Positions 11,025 to 21,780 are shown, numbered from the stretch's first letter. The stretch is 64,000 bases of DNA from Diphasiastrum complanatum (GCA_029204225.1 CM055092.1:21727669-21791668), one strand, 5' to 3'. Program-made: numbers and translations. Notes: generated by a model not told the origin, from the letters alone.

Positions 11025-14000
11025 TTATTCTAAAAAATCATCGATGTCATTTATATCTTTTTCTTTTGTTTTTTCTTGAGTAGCCACTGTACTATCAATT
11101 GGCACCTCTTCTACAATTTCCTTGACTACAGTTACTACATTATAATCTTGAACCAAGACATCAGCAAATTCTCCTGTGTTGCCTACTTTTCCGCTAGCAG
11201 GAAGCTGAGGTTCCTTGGACAAGGGAATTATTGTATCCTCGCTGTCCAAACTCTTTCTCACCTCAGATAATTCATCTGACAAAATTGAAAGAGATTTCAT
11301 TCTCATTTTTATAAAATCAACTAAATTAGTATCTAAATCTACTATAGCAACATGTCTGCCTTTCTGAATAGCACATGCGCTCGTAGTGCCGCTACCGCTA
11401 AGTAAATCTAAAACCCAATCAGCTAGGTGAGAAAAAATATCAATTAAATGATTGATTAATTGTTGTGGCTTTTTGTAGGGACAAGCCACAGAACCCGTCA
11501 TTGGATTTTTTAATTTCTTTGTCATAGCTGAATACTGGAACAAGTTTCCAAAACTTGTTAGTCCGGAAGTATTGTAATACAGCATCAAACGTTTGTCATC
11601 CAAAGAATAATAACCGATGGTTATGTATTCTATTTCATTGCAAAGTCGAGCTCCTCCCGAATTCCTGACATTGGGCTTGTACTTGACATGGAACATTACA
11701 AGTAAAATAAATTTAAAATTTTAATTTTAAAATAAAAAATTTAAAATAAAACTATAAATTAAAATACGAATTGATAATTCAGAAACTTAAGAACTTACCA
11801 CACATCATTCTCATTCCCGCATTACAGAAAGTTAGTAGAGCTTTATGTACTGATACTGACTGCCAAGAAGAATGAAAAATAACAACTTTCCAAATTGGAG
11901 AAGTTGTGACTTCAAGAAAGCCCTGCATAAAACTATGGATTTTAGTGATTCTGAAAGGAGTATCATCATTTCATCTGAAATCCATATGGTATATCGGCGA
12001 TGCAGAGTGTAGAAGTCCTTCCTCTAAAATTTTTGAAATTTCTCTGCAATCGCCCTCCTCAACAGAGTAAAAACATGGTTGATCATCGACACTTTTGAGA
12101 AGGTAGGTCTCTAATGGATCCTCTTCCGCAATGGTCTCACCCCGTGCCAATCTCTCCTTGTCCCTTTTTTCTGCTTTTGCCTTCAGAATATGTCTCTTGA
12201 ATTGCTCTGGAAGGACTTTGTTTTTTTTTGTCTTCGGGAGACTGAAAAGAAAAAAGCTATGCTTAGCATGGGAGGCAAAACATATAAAATAGAATAGGAG
12301 ACTTAATTTATCAAAAAATAATAATTAAATAAAGAAAAAACTATGCTTAACATAGGAGACATAGAATATAGAAAAGATTCAATTAATAAGCACCTATGCT
12401 AAGCATGGGTGAAATAAATACCATGTCTGAACAAAATAAAAAATGGACGCAGGGCTTAATTTCGGCTGTTCAGAGGATAAAGCCTCTGGCACTCATCGAA
12501 ATCTTGACAATTTAACCCTGTCACAAGGGCTTCTTAAACTTTCTATTTGCCTACATAAAACCAAGAACTTATTTGTTGATATTGTCGTGTTTCTTGGCAA
12601 CAATCTTAACATTTGCAGTGATCAATTCTCAAACTTAGATCATGATCTTGCTCGACTTCGTAGTACTAGATGCTAAAAATTAAGGATGTCATTTTTAAGA
12701 CCCTTCTCTCTCCAAAGAAGCAGATTATAGTGGGACCACTTCTCACTCAACTAGCAATACACCAAGCGGGCGAAGTACTTGACCCTTCAACGGACTTTCC
12801 AACAGAATCTCCCATTGATGCCACGTCTTCTAAGACAAAATCTAAGAAGTCCATGCCAGAAGATAAGGACTGGCAGCAAGCAGTCCAACACTTTTCGGCA
12901 CAAGCAATAGTCCAATCCGCACTGTTGCGCTGGCGCCTCAAAGGGCGCTGAGACTTGCCTGCATTGAAAAAATATAATTGTTAAAAATCCAACCAAATTT
13001 TGAAAATCACTTTATTAAAAAAGGTAACATGAAAATAAATATTTAAATTATGACTATTACCTCTGAAATTCTTTTCCCATTTCTGCTAAGGAAAGTTGAC
13101 CATCGACAACTCTTGAAAGAACACTTATTATTAGCTCTGAAGAGCTAATCCTTTGCATATTCTTCCATTCTGATATTCCCATTTTAGTAGGGATTGGCTT
13201 CAGAGTTTGAGTGCTCAAAAAAAAAAAATTTGGACTTTGAGGCACCTTGAGCAGGTTAGTCTTTTATTTGAAAAGTTTCTCATTTATCAAAAATTTTATC
13301 AACAAGGGCCCACACCTGAAATAAAAAAAAAAAATTTAATTGATAAAGAATTTAACGAATATTAAAATTAAGTTCAAAATTTTAGTCTGATAAAAACAAT
13401 TTAAAAAGATTATAACATATATTATGACCAGAACATTTCATGACCAGCATAGCCAAACAAATTACTTGGCCACTGCGAAAAGCAAGCTGAAAAAAATTAT
13501 CGTATTTTGTAAGGTTCTGCGTAGGATTTTTCGAATCAAAAGACAGGCCTGTCTCTTGAGCACATAGTGCTTTCAGCTCAAGTTGATTCACATTTCCTGC
13601 TTTCGAGACTCTCATGTATTTTTTGGAAAAAAAACGAATTCTTTGTATCACGGTTATCTTCATCCGGTAGTCCTGATCAATATTGTGGTCCCAAGTCAAT
13701 AATTTCGCTTCTTCCATGGAGTAACTATGGCTTGTGTATGATCTTTAAATTTTATTTTTAAATTATCTACATGTGTTTCATTAAGCTCTCTAAGTTCCAT
13801 TGGCCTGTCTCCTGTTATTGGGTCTACAGATGGCCTATCACACTGATTTATGTCTAAAATCAAAGTTGTTTCTTTTATTTTTTTTGTTTTATGGATATCT
13901 TCTCTTAATTTGACAAGTTCAGAGTTGTCTTGTAATGGGCGGATGGATGCACCAAGTAGCGACAAAGATGGTTCGGTGGCGACTTTTTTGCTTTCAGCAG

Positions 14001-14372
14001 AAGGGATGGACTTATGGCGATGTGTAGTCATGGTCTTTGGGCGTGACTTAGGTCTAGTGGGCGAAGTCTCAGAAATATTATGAGATCTTTTTATTTTTCG
14101 GGATGAGGGATAGCTACAGTTTCATCCTCAACATTTTCAGAGGCCGGCTTTGTGACTTGAACAGTGGTAGAAGCGGACTTGCGAGATCCAATAGATACAC
14201 CTTTTGCTCATCATCGACAGAGAAAAGCTGATTTATAAAATTTTTTCTCAACATTAGACGCAGATTCTGAGGAAGACATTCCAGTTGACTCTGATGAAGA
14301 AGACGGGTCTTCCATTTCATCAGCTGAAAACGAGAGTGTTGAGAATATGTCAAGTTTTGAATTGAGAGGCAT
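11025..14372 (-). pseudogene. ParB-like domain plus N4/N6 DNA methyltransferase, intron-bearing
   Basis: The start is probably the ATG at 14372; a Ser/Glu-rich N-terminus and basic linker lead to a ParB/sulfiredoxin-like block (LILDINQCDRPSVDPITGDR ... LNETHVDNLKIKF, about 13880-13740), then LTWDHNIDQDYRMKITVIQR. Exon edges with GT-AG signals are visible: donor after 13466, acceptor before 13315, donor after 13061, acceptor before 12958, acceptor before 12241 (long pyrimidine tract), donor after 11799. Exon 12241-11799 holds a degenerate motif IV (SPIY where DPPY is expected). The last exon has KPQQLINHLI and LDLLSGSGTTSACAIQKGRH, the S-adenosylmethionine-binding motif I of N4/N6 amino-methyltransferases. 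Motif IV before motif I fits the beta class. Stops (e.g. just after MDFR), at least two frameshifts and a truncated ParB fold show it is dead. The frame of 12958-12443 is unclear. Confidence 0.8.
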
Positions 14373-14399
14373 CAGTGAAAATTCCTTAGAAAATGTACT

Positions 14400-14702
14400 T
14401 TAAAAAAAAGAATGTGCAAATATAATTTAAGTTATTTTGTATTTCAATGAGATTTCGAGTTTCAAAAATCATTTGTTCTCTTGAATTATTATTTCATTTG
14501 TAATTATGATGGTTTTATGAAGTTTGCAACAAAAAACTTGTAGTTCTTTTCTTAAAATATGTATTTTTTGGCTTTTTTTTAAAACAAAATTTAGAGATTT
14601 ATTAAAAAAATCCATGATTTTGGCCTAAAACTAGGACCATTAAAAAACACCAAAAAAGATTACTCTTTTTTAGGTCAAAGTCCCAAAACAAATGTCATTG
14701 TG
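14400..14702. other. AT-rich terminal region, upstream side
   Basis: An AT-rich stretch upstream of the methyltransferase start, ending in the right terminus of the insertion. A promoter would be expected here, but I cannot point to a TATA box among the many AT runs. Confidence 0.5.
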
Positions 14703-14710
14703 TTGATTCA

Positions 14711-15153
14711 AACTACGACAAATAACTATCCACATCTTTAGATGATGATCTCTTAAAGAAATCATATCTGATTTTTGTAGATGTGGGTGGCGCTAACTTA
14801 GCCATATTATCAGGTGGTGGTGAACTAGGTGAACTTGGAGGACTCGGAGGATTTGGAGGATCAGAATCTAGACTACACTCAGATGATGGTTCTGTAGAAG
14901 AAGATTTTGATTCTGAACTTGGTTCAGAAGTGGAATCAAACGAATCTGATTTAGATGAATATATAGAACTTGGTGTTTCAACGGATCTTTTCTCAAATGA
15001 ATCTACAAATGCTGTAGTAGCGTTTAGAAGATCATTAAACACTTCAGGTGTTAATCGAGGTTTGCAAATTCTACAAATACAAATCTCTAGATTTCCTGTA
15101 TGCTTCTAATCGTTGTGCACGTTCTAAACGTTTCTGTTCAATAGTTGCTTGAG
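14711..15153 (-). pseudogene. Ty3 gag N-terminal part
   Basis: The minus strand reads QATIEQKRLERAQRLEAYRK, a stop or frameshift, then VFNDLLNATTAFVDSFEKRS, followed by a long Ser/Pro/Glu-rich segment and PPTSTKIRYDFFKRSSSKDV. It stops at the edge of the 4.5-kb element and continues at 10199 with the capsid domain. Upstream it is cut by the solo LTR at 15159-16132; the first codons (ATG at 16148-16146) lie beyond that LTR. The low-complexity acidic region before the capsid is unusual but in frame. Confidence 0.75.
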
Positions 15154-15158
15154 AGTAT

Positions 15159-16132
15159 TGTTGGAGAGAGGGAGAGTAGCGAGAGTTGAGAAAGGTGTCG
15201 TATAAAAAAAAAATTAGCTCAAAGGGATAAGATGTACACGAACGAGACACGAAACACGAACGAGAAACGAACTCGAACAAAAATTGTTCGTGCGTAGCGG
15301 AACGAACTATGCGACTCTCTCCGAAAGCATGACTACGCCTATTAGAACGAACAGAATGTTAGTGATGGAAACACAGTCGTTCTTGATTACATAGCCAAAC
15401 ATTAATGAGCAAAGCATCAGAAGAATAATTTGTCGCGAATGATTCGCGAAGAGTTAGACAGTGCTCGACAAATAATTAGTCGCGAAACATTCGCAACAGA
15501 CACGACTAAATGTTACTCGTCTATTACCAGAAGGAGCAACTAGAAAGATCAGACATAATGAATAATAAACATAGTAATATTAACACAAATCTGAATGTAG
15601 AACAAAGAACTGTATCAGATTAAGTATATCAAGTATACATGTCAATAATGCGGTAGAGCACAAGATAGTAGCGGACGAAACCATGTGCCCTACGAAGCTT
15701 ATTCAAACTGTAAAAGGAATGAAACCTTATTGCTAACAAATTAAAGAATCGATGCATAGAGCATCTACTTTTGTGTATCTCTGATAAGCTTCTCTTCTTC
15801 GTTCTCTCTCGCTTACTAACTTCTTCGCTGTTGATGAATACGCAAATGGTATTCAATATATACATAATGTTACAGGTGTGCAGATGAAGAAGGTACAGGG
15901 TGGATGTGCTGTCTGTAGGAGATTGTGGGTGGCTGCAGTCGTCATCCAGTCTGTTAGTGCAGCTGCATGAGCATGAAGAGGGTGTGACGTCAGTCTTTTC
16001 TTTTCGTCTCTTCATCGCCTGTGAGAATTTACATGTGAATATGCAGACTGCGCGACAACACGAGTAAATATGCAGCATGAATGGAGACAGATTAAAAATG
16101 AGATTTAGGTGCTAGAGGAAATAAATCCAACA
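15159..16132 (-). mobile_element. Copia solo LTR with AGTAT target duplication
   Basis: The plus strand runs from TGTTGGAGAG to ATCCAACA and is flanked on both sides by AGTAT (15154-15158 and 16133-16137). It matches the LTR at 41878-42902 in the same orientation, including 'cgcgaatgattcgcgaagag' blocks. There is no internal region, so it arose by LTR-LTR recombination after insertion into the Ty3 gag. Confidence 0.9.
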
Positions 16133-16212
16133 AGTATGTTCTTGGCATGCGTTACATGAGAAAGAAAGGTAGACATAATACACTTAAAAATATTGCAAAA
16201 GATGAAATTCAT
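16133..16212 (-). pseudogene. Ty3 leader and gag start
   Basis: Between PBS and solo LTR lie about 65 bp of leader and the first gag codons (ATG at 16148-16146, reading MPRTY). The frame continues into QATIEQKRLERAQ across the solo LTR, which places the gag start. Confidence 0.65.
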
Positions 16213-16231
16213 CTCCCCGGCAACGGTGCCA
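16213..16231 (-). other. Primer-binding site, tRNA-Asp type
   Basis: The minus strand reads TGGCACCGTTGCCGGGGAG, complementary (one mismatch) to the 3' end of plant tRNA-Asp, a common primer in plant Ty3 elements. It lies 5 bp after the LTR end. Confidence 0.85.
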
Positions 16232-16236
16232 AATTA

Positions 16237-16328
16237 TGTGGTGGCCTAGTCGTTATAGATTTTGACAAAATCAATTAGTTAAGTAGTATAAAAGGTTTGA
16301 TCGTTCCCCAAGAGAGAGATTAATCTCA
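16237..16328 (-). repeat. Stub of the Ty3 5' LTR
   Basis: TGTGGTGGCCTAGTCG at 16237 starts a 92-bp match to the LTRs at 4703 and 7406. It breaks where copia sequence begins, so the rest of the 5' LTR was lost or displaced. Confidence 0.8.
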
Positions 16329-17076
16329 TCTTCTTTTCAATTAGATCCCTGATCAAGTGGTACTTGATCGCAATGTGCTTCGTTCTGGAATGGAACACGA
16401 GATCTTTCGTCAGGTGTATTGCAGAGGTGTTGTCCATCTGCAAGACCAGGGGCTTGTTCCTTGTTTCGTCCAATTTGTCTAGGAATTTTCTTAGCCAGAT
16501 TATTTCGTTGGCCATCTTTGCTACTGCAACATATTCTGCTTCGCAGGATGACTGGGCTACAACGGTCTGCTTCTTGTTGAGCCAGAGAAGTGCTGCTCCT
16601 GATGCGATGGTGCATCCTCCTGAGACGCTTTTACAGTCGTCCTTGAGAGATGTCCGGCTAGCATCGCTGTAGGAAAGTATCCTGAAACCTGCATCACAAC
16701 AATAACACAAGCCATAATCCCTCGTTAATTGAAGATATTGCAAGATGCGTTTTGCAATCTTCCAATGTGTCGAGTCTGGATTCGTGTAGAATTGGCTCAT
16801 TTTGAACACTGTACAAGCAATATCAGGGCATGTGTTGTCTGCAAGGTACATCAGTGATCCTATCAACTTCTTGTAAGGTGTGAGCTACATTTGTTCTCTC
16901 TCTTCCTCAGTATTTGGACAGTCATCGCTTGTCAGCACCATCTCTGCGAGCATTGGAGTGTTCGCTCCTTTGCAATTCAGCATCCCAAAGTCCTCTAGGA
17001 TCTTCTGGATGTATCTGGACTGGTGAAGGTATAACTTACCTCCCTCGTGGTCCCTTTCAATTTGTAAGCCTAGGCA
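16328..17076 (-). pseudogene. Copia element 1, RNase H domain
   Basis: The minus strand reads MIGSLMYLADNTCPDIACTV, then QSSCEAEYVAVAKMANEIIW and KHIAIKYHLIRDLIEKKMR, the connection and RNase H of a Ty1/copia pol. The C-terminal tail is replaced by Ty3 LTR sequence at the 16328 junction. About 70 codons (16866-17077) between it and the RT are out of frame. Confidence 0.85.
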
Positions 17077-17793
17077 CTATATGGCTTCTCCCAAATCCAC
17101 TATGTCGAAATGTTTCAAGATGTCTGCCTTTACTTTAGCAATTAGCTGCTCACTCCTGCAAAGTATCAAAGTGTCGTCCACATATACAGCCGCTATGATG
17201 ATCTGCTCATCTGTAACTCTGACATATACATTAGAATCAGCCAACAGAGGCTTGAATCCTAATGATTTAAGAGCTTGATCTTTCTTCTTGATACTTCTGT
17301 GCATTCTGCATGCATAGTCAGGTAGTGAATTCGAGACATATCTTGGGGGTTGATCCATGTAGACCTCTTCGTCTAATTCGCCATGCAAGAAGGCTGTCTT
17401 CTCGTCCACAATGTGGATCCTGAGGTCATAAGCTGCTGCATATGCAAATAACAGACATAGGGACGAATGTTTGACGACAGGAGAGAAGTTTTCAGAGTAG
17501 TCAATACTATATCTCTGAGAGAAACCTTTCGCTACCAGTCTTGCCTTGTATTTTGTGGTTTTCCCATCTGGTCCGTATTTGAGCTTGAAAACCCATTTGC
17601 ATTTGACAGTCTTGCGCTTATGTGGTAATGGCTCCAATGTCCATACCTGGTTCTTCCTCATGGACTCCAATTTTTTATTCATGGCTTGGATCCATCTGTC
17701 CTTCTCTGGACTATCAATCGCTTCCTCGAAAGTCTGTGGTTCGCCATTGAATCCGCAGAACTCTTCTGATGTGAAAGCTGAGCTGCCTGGCAT
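17077..17793 (-). pseudogene. Copia element 1, reverse transcriptase with internal deletion
   Basis: This 238-codon frame holds WTLEPLPHKRKTVKCKWVFK, KARLVAKGFSQRYSIDYSEN and the catalytic YVDD (AAVYVDDTLILCRS). Compared with the sister copy at 18339-19085 it lacks an in-frame block of about 11 residues, YSLKQSAQQWY, between RMHRSI and KKKDQ. This block is the conserved copia Y[GS]LKQ motif, so the enzyme is probably inactive although the frame is open. Confidence 0.88.
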
Positions 17794-18240
17794 ATATCTT
17801 GCTGGCGCTCTTCGTGGTCTTGTCGACCTTCTGGGAGATCTCCTAGGACAGCTATGCCTTTGCCTTTGTCTGCTCTGCTCGGTCTGGGACCATCTTGGTT
17901 TACAGGAACTACGGCGACAGGTTGCCTCTCAAATCTTTCTTCGTCAGATTCGTCGTTCAAATGGGAGATGACTCGAAAATCTTTGTTTTCATGTTCGTCC
18001 TCTCCTCCCTCTGTCATTGGCAACAGATCATAGTACTATCTCTCCAGAACTTCGTAGCTGACAGGATCGTCATTGGCCATTGTCCGGCTCTCATCGAATC
18101 TGACATCTCTCACTATTTTCACAATGTTCGTGTCTGGCATGTAGACTCTGTAGTATGACGAATTGTTGTCATAACCTACCAGAAATCCCTGCTTGGCTTT
18201 CTCATCAAGCTTCTTTCGAAGCTTATCAAGAATATATGCC
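17679..18240 (-). pseudogene. Copia element 1, integrase C-terminal region
   Basis: The stretch encodes the variable linker between integrase and RT (acidic region ending with GEDEHENKDF, then an SRADKGKGIA-like part). It is nearly the same as 19006-19500. Only the last integrase residues remain before the break at about 18240. Confidence 0.75.
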
Positions 18241-18385
18241 TATTATCCTTATTAATTACTTTGGAGGGCCTAAAGAGGGAACCGCCTTGTTCTTAAGGCT
18301 AATAGCTCCTTTTGGGCCTACAAAGCTTACAATGGATATTATATTGCCTTGAAAAGCACTGATGTACTAAAAGTACATGACACTG
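18241..18385. other. Spacer between the two copia halves
   Basis: About 145 bp unrelated to either copia half, with a 'tactaaaagtacatgaca' stretch at the right end. It may be filler DNA from break repair. Confidence 0.45.
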
Positions 18386-19085
18386 TCTTTACTTCAGCAA
18401 TTAGTTGTTCACTCCTACAAAGTATCAGAGTGTCGTCCACATAAACAGCCACTATGATGATCTGCCCATCTGTAACTCTGACATACACATTGGAGTCAGC
18501 CAAAAGAGGCTTGAATCCCAATGATTTCAGGGCCTGATCCTTCTTCTTGTACCATTGTTGGGCTGATTGCTTCAGACTGTAGATGCTTCTATGCATTCTG
18601 CATACATAGTCAGGAAGTGGATTCGAGACAAATCTTGGGGGTTGATCCATGTAGACCTCTTTGTCTAATTCGTCATGCAAGAAGGCTGTCTTCTCGTCCA
18701 CAATGTGGATCCTAAGGTCATAAGCTGCTGCATATGCAAACAACAGACGTAGGGATGAATGTTTGATGACAAGAGAGAAGCTTTTAGAGTAGTCAATACT
18801 GTATCTCTGAGAGAAACCCTTCACTACCAGTCTTGCCTTGTATTTCGTCACACTCCCATCTGGTCCATATTTGAGTTTGAAAATCCATTTGCATTTGACA
18901 GTCTTGCGCTTATGAGGTAATGGCTCCAACGTCCATACCTGGTTCTTTCTCATGGACTCCATCTCTTCGTTCATGGCTTGGATCCATTTGTCCTTTTCTA
19001 GACCTTCAATTGCCTCCTTGAATGTCTGTGGTTTGCCATTGAACCCGCAGAATTCTTCTGATGTGGAAGCTGAGCTGCCTGGCAC
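18386..19085 (-). pseudogene. Copia element 2, reverse transcriptase (truncated)
   Basis: Contains the copia RT blocks KCKWIFKLKYGPDG, RMHRSIYSLKQSAQQWYKKK and VAVYVDDTLILCRS. The frame is lost about 25 codons after YVDD at the junction with the 18241-18385 spacer. This is the better-preserved of the two RT copies, but it has no RNase H. Confidence 0.88.
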
Positions 19086-19265
19086 AAATCTTGTTGGTGC
19101 TCTTTGTGGTCTTGTCGACCTTCTGGGAGATCCTCCTGGAATAGCTATGCCTTTGCCCTTGTCTGCTCTGCTCGGTCCGGAACCATCTTGGTTTACAAGA
19201 ACTGCGGCAGCAGGTTGCCTCTCGAATCTTTCTTCGTCTGATTTGTCGCTCGAATGAACGACGAC

Positions 19266-20723
19266 TCAAAAATCTTTGTTTTCGTGTTCATCCTCTGCTC
19301 CCTCTGACGTTGGCGGCAGGTCATAGTACTGTCTTTTCATAACTTCATAGCTAACAAGGTCTTCATTGGCCATTGTCATGCTCTCATCGAATTTGACATC
19401 CCTCACTGTTTCCACAATGTTCGTATCTGGCATGTAGATTCTGTAGTATGACGAATTATTGTCATAACCTACCTGAAATCCTTGCTTGGATTTCTCATCA
19501 AGCTTTTTGCAAAGCTTATCAAGAATATGTGCATATATTGCACGGCCAAATATTCTGACATGAGACATGTTGGGTTTTCTACCCCACCATAGCTCATGTG
19601 GTGTCATGTGAGGAACACCAGATTTACTTGCCCTGTTTTGGATGTATGCGGCTATAGCTACTGCTTCAGCCCACAGTGCCCTTGGAGCCTTCGAGTATGC
19701 CATCATGCATCTGGCTGCTTCCATCAGGGTCCTGTTCTTTTGTTCAGCAACACCATTGTGCTGCGGTGTGTAGGCTGCAGTTCTTCTATGAATGATGTCA
19801 TGATCATTGCAGAAGTCAGTGAAGCGATTCAAGATGTATTTGCCACCTCAATCTGTTTTGATCTGCTTCACTTTGCTGCGCGTACATCTCTCAGTCCAAT
19901 TCACATATTTTGTGAATTTATCAAGTGCTTCAGATTTATTCTGAAGAAAATACACTCTGACAAATTTGCTATAATCATCGATGAAGGTTATATAATATTT
20001 TGAACCTCCTACTGAGATCACGTTGAATGGTCCACAGATGTCAGAATGTACTAGCTCCAGAATCTTAGTCGTTCTGTAGGAGTCTTTGACGAATGGTGTC
20101 CGTGACATCTTTCCCTTCAAACATGCATCACAGGTGGTCGAACTGGTTGCATTCAAGATGCTAACCCCTGTTATTGCTCCAAGATGGCTTGCTTGGTAAA
20201 GTGTCATTGAGTTCATATGGTAGAGTCTCCTGTGCCACAAAGTGTTTGGCTGGTCATCGTGAGTCTGATGCACTTGATCTACAGGTAGGCGTACCTTCAA
20301 ATGATACAAGTTTCTTTTCCTTCTGCCTTGAGCGATCAAAATACTGGTACTAGCATCAATCACATTGCATGCTTCATCAGAAAACATCACACGCATCCCT
20401 GCATCTGCTATTCTTGCTACAGAGAGCAAGTCTTGTTCCAGTGTAGGCACGAACAGAACATCTTCGAGTTGTCTGTCTCTGCCGTTGGTATTGAGCCATA
20501 GTGAACCAATACCGTTCACTTGATGTCTAGATCCATCTCCAAGAACTATGAATCTTGAGGGATCTGCACTTCTGAAATCAAACATTATTCGTCTTGATGT
20601 CACGAAGTGTGAGGTGGCTCCTGAGTCTAGAATCACCTCATGTGTGTCAGATGTTGATGCTACACACACGTCTTCATAGATATAGGCGGTCGAACAATTT
20701 CTGTTCGTTTTTTCTTCGCCCAT
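19266..20723 (-). pseudogene. Copia element 2, protease and integrase
   Basis: 20723-19848 carries the protease motif DSGATSHFV near the N-terminus, the GAG-pre-integrase H-H-C-C finger (LWHRRLYHMNS ... CDACLKGK) and the integrase core from HSDICGPF and FIDDYSKFVRVYF. One stop or frameshift near 19840 separates it from 19832-19266, which holds the last acidic residue of the DDE triad in TPQHNGVAEQKNRTLMEAAR and the C-terminal WWGRKP block. Both parts are in the order usual for Ty1/copia, so the copy is young but disabled. Confidence 0.9.
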
Positions 20724-20804
20724 TTTTGAGCTCTCAGGCTCCTCAACATAGGATAAACTATTGCTGTTCTCCTGTCTGTTCTATGCTGATTTGTTTCTCG
20801 GGTT

Positions 20805-21706
20805 CTAGCGGCAATCCATGGTTGCGAGACCCTTCTTATGGCAATGGATACACTCAATCTTGGGATTGAGCCAGCATGTATCTATTGTATGCCTGTCTCT
20901 TCTGCATCTCACGCAAGTTTTCTTGTCTACACCTTGTTGTTTCGACCTCCCTTTGCTCTTCCAGTTGCCTTTGCTGGTTCTCTCTGCTTGCTGATCATGA
21001 TCTTGCCTCTGATTCGGCTCCCTCTTAGGCTTGAATTGTGGATTTTTCTTTGTTGCCGTAGAGGGCCCGGTCAGAACCATCTTTGTGATCAAGATGTTCT
21101 CTGGCCTCGACTTCCTCTCAAATCTCGACAATCGCCTTTTCGAGGTTCATGGCAGGATCTTTTGCGAACAGGGTTCTTGTCATCTAGAATGATCTGGGTA
21201 AGGCTCTCAACATGTACGTCAGCTGCTTCTCAGTTGACACTGCATTCTCTGCCCCAGAGTTATGTAGTGATAGAAACAGATCCTTTATTTTACTCACAAA
21301 AGAGGTTAGGTATTTTCCATCCCACTGTAGATTGGTCAGCTGATCTTCCAGCATCATGATTTGATTTCTTGACTTTGTCTGAAATCTGGTGAGTAATGCA
21401 TCCCACATATTCTTAGCTTTGGAGAGTGTAGCCAAGTCAAGTGTGAGACTATCTTCGATGGAAGATGATAGCAAGGCTACTGCCTTGTCATTTTTCTCCC
21501 TCTATTTGCGTAGATCCTTGCCTATGGTCGTAGGCATTTCTTCTATGCCATCCACCCATGGGAATAGTCCTTCGGCCTTGAGTATCAGTGATGTCTTAAC
21601 TTTCCAAGCTAGAAAGTTAGATACTGAAGAATCAAATATTGTGCAGATCTTGCTCTGCATGCTGCTGATTGAAGCCATTGCTTCTTGGAGTCTGTTCCCT
21701 TGTTGA
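20805..21706 (-). pseudogene. Copia element 2, gag
   Basis: The minus strand holds a UBN2-like gag helical part (LTLDLATLSKAKNMWDALLT, then QIMMLEDQLTNLQWDGKYLT) and, near 20920-20830, two knuckle-like blocks CVRCRRDRHTIDTC and CIHCHKKGLATMDC. The second lacks the usual histidine position. Stops and frameshifts break the frame at about 21480 and 21150. Confidence 0.8.
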
Positions 21707-21780
21707 TGGTTGTTTGTTTGAATGCTTGGCCTCCTGGATCTGCTAGCTTCTTGGCTATGTCAGAATATGACAGGATGATC

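Larger units (their letters stand above)
10208..14702. mobile_element. 4.5-kb AT-rich insertion carrying a ParB-methyltransferase gene
   Basis: The insertion splits the Ty3 gag. Left terminus CATGATGACAAAA and right terminus, read inward on the minus strand, CACAATGACATTT are imperfect inverted repeats with CA...TG ends. Flanking octamers TGGATTAA (10200-10207) and TTGATTCA (14703-14710) agree at 6 of 8 positions and look like an aged 8-bp target duplication. Taking out the element plus one octamer reconnects gag in the same frame. An 8-bp duplication with CA/TG ends is typical of hAT transposons, but no hAT transposase is seen. The only gene found inside is the methyltransferase pseudogene; both ends are extremely AT-rich. 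The element could be a cargo-carrying non-autonomous transposon, or belong to an unnamed class. Confidence 0.65.

Noticed and set aside
12670-12951. Plus-strand 93-codon ORF as a separate gene
   Set aside because: It overlaps a probable minus-strand exon with a good splice acceptor; without conservation data I kept it as a question, not a gene.
14783-15109. Plus-strand glycine-rich ORF opposite the Ty3 gag
   Set aside because: Shadow of the Ser/Pro-rich gag segment on the minus strand.
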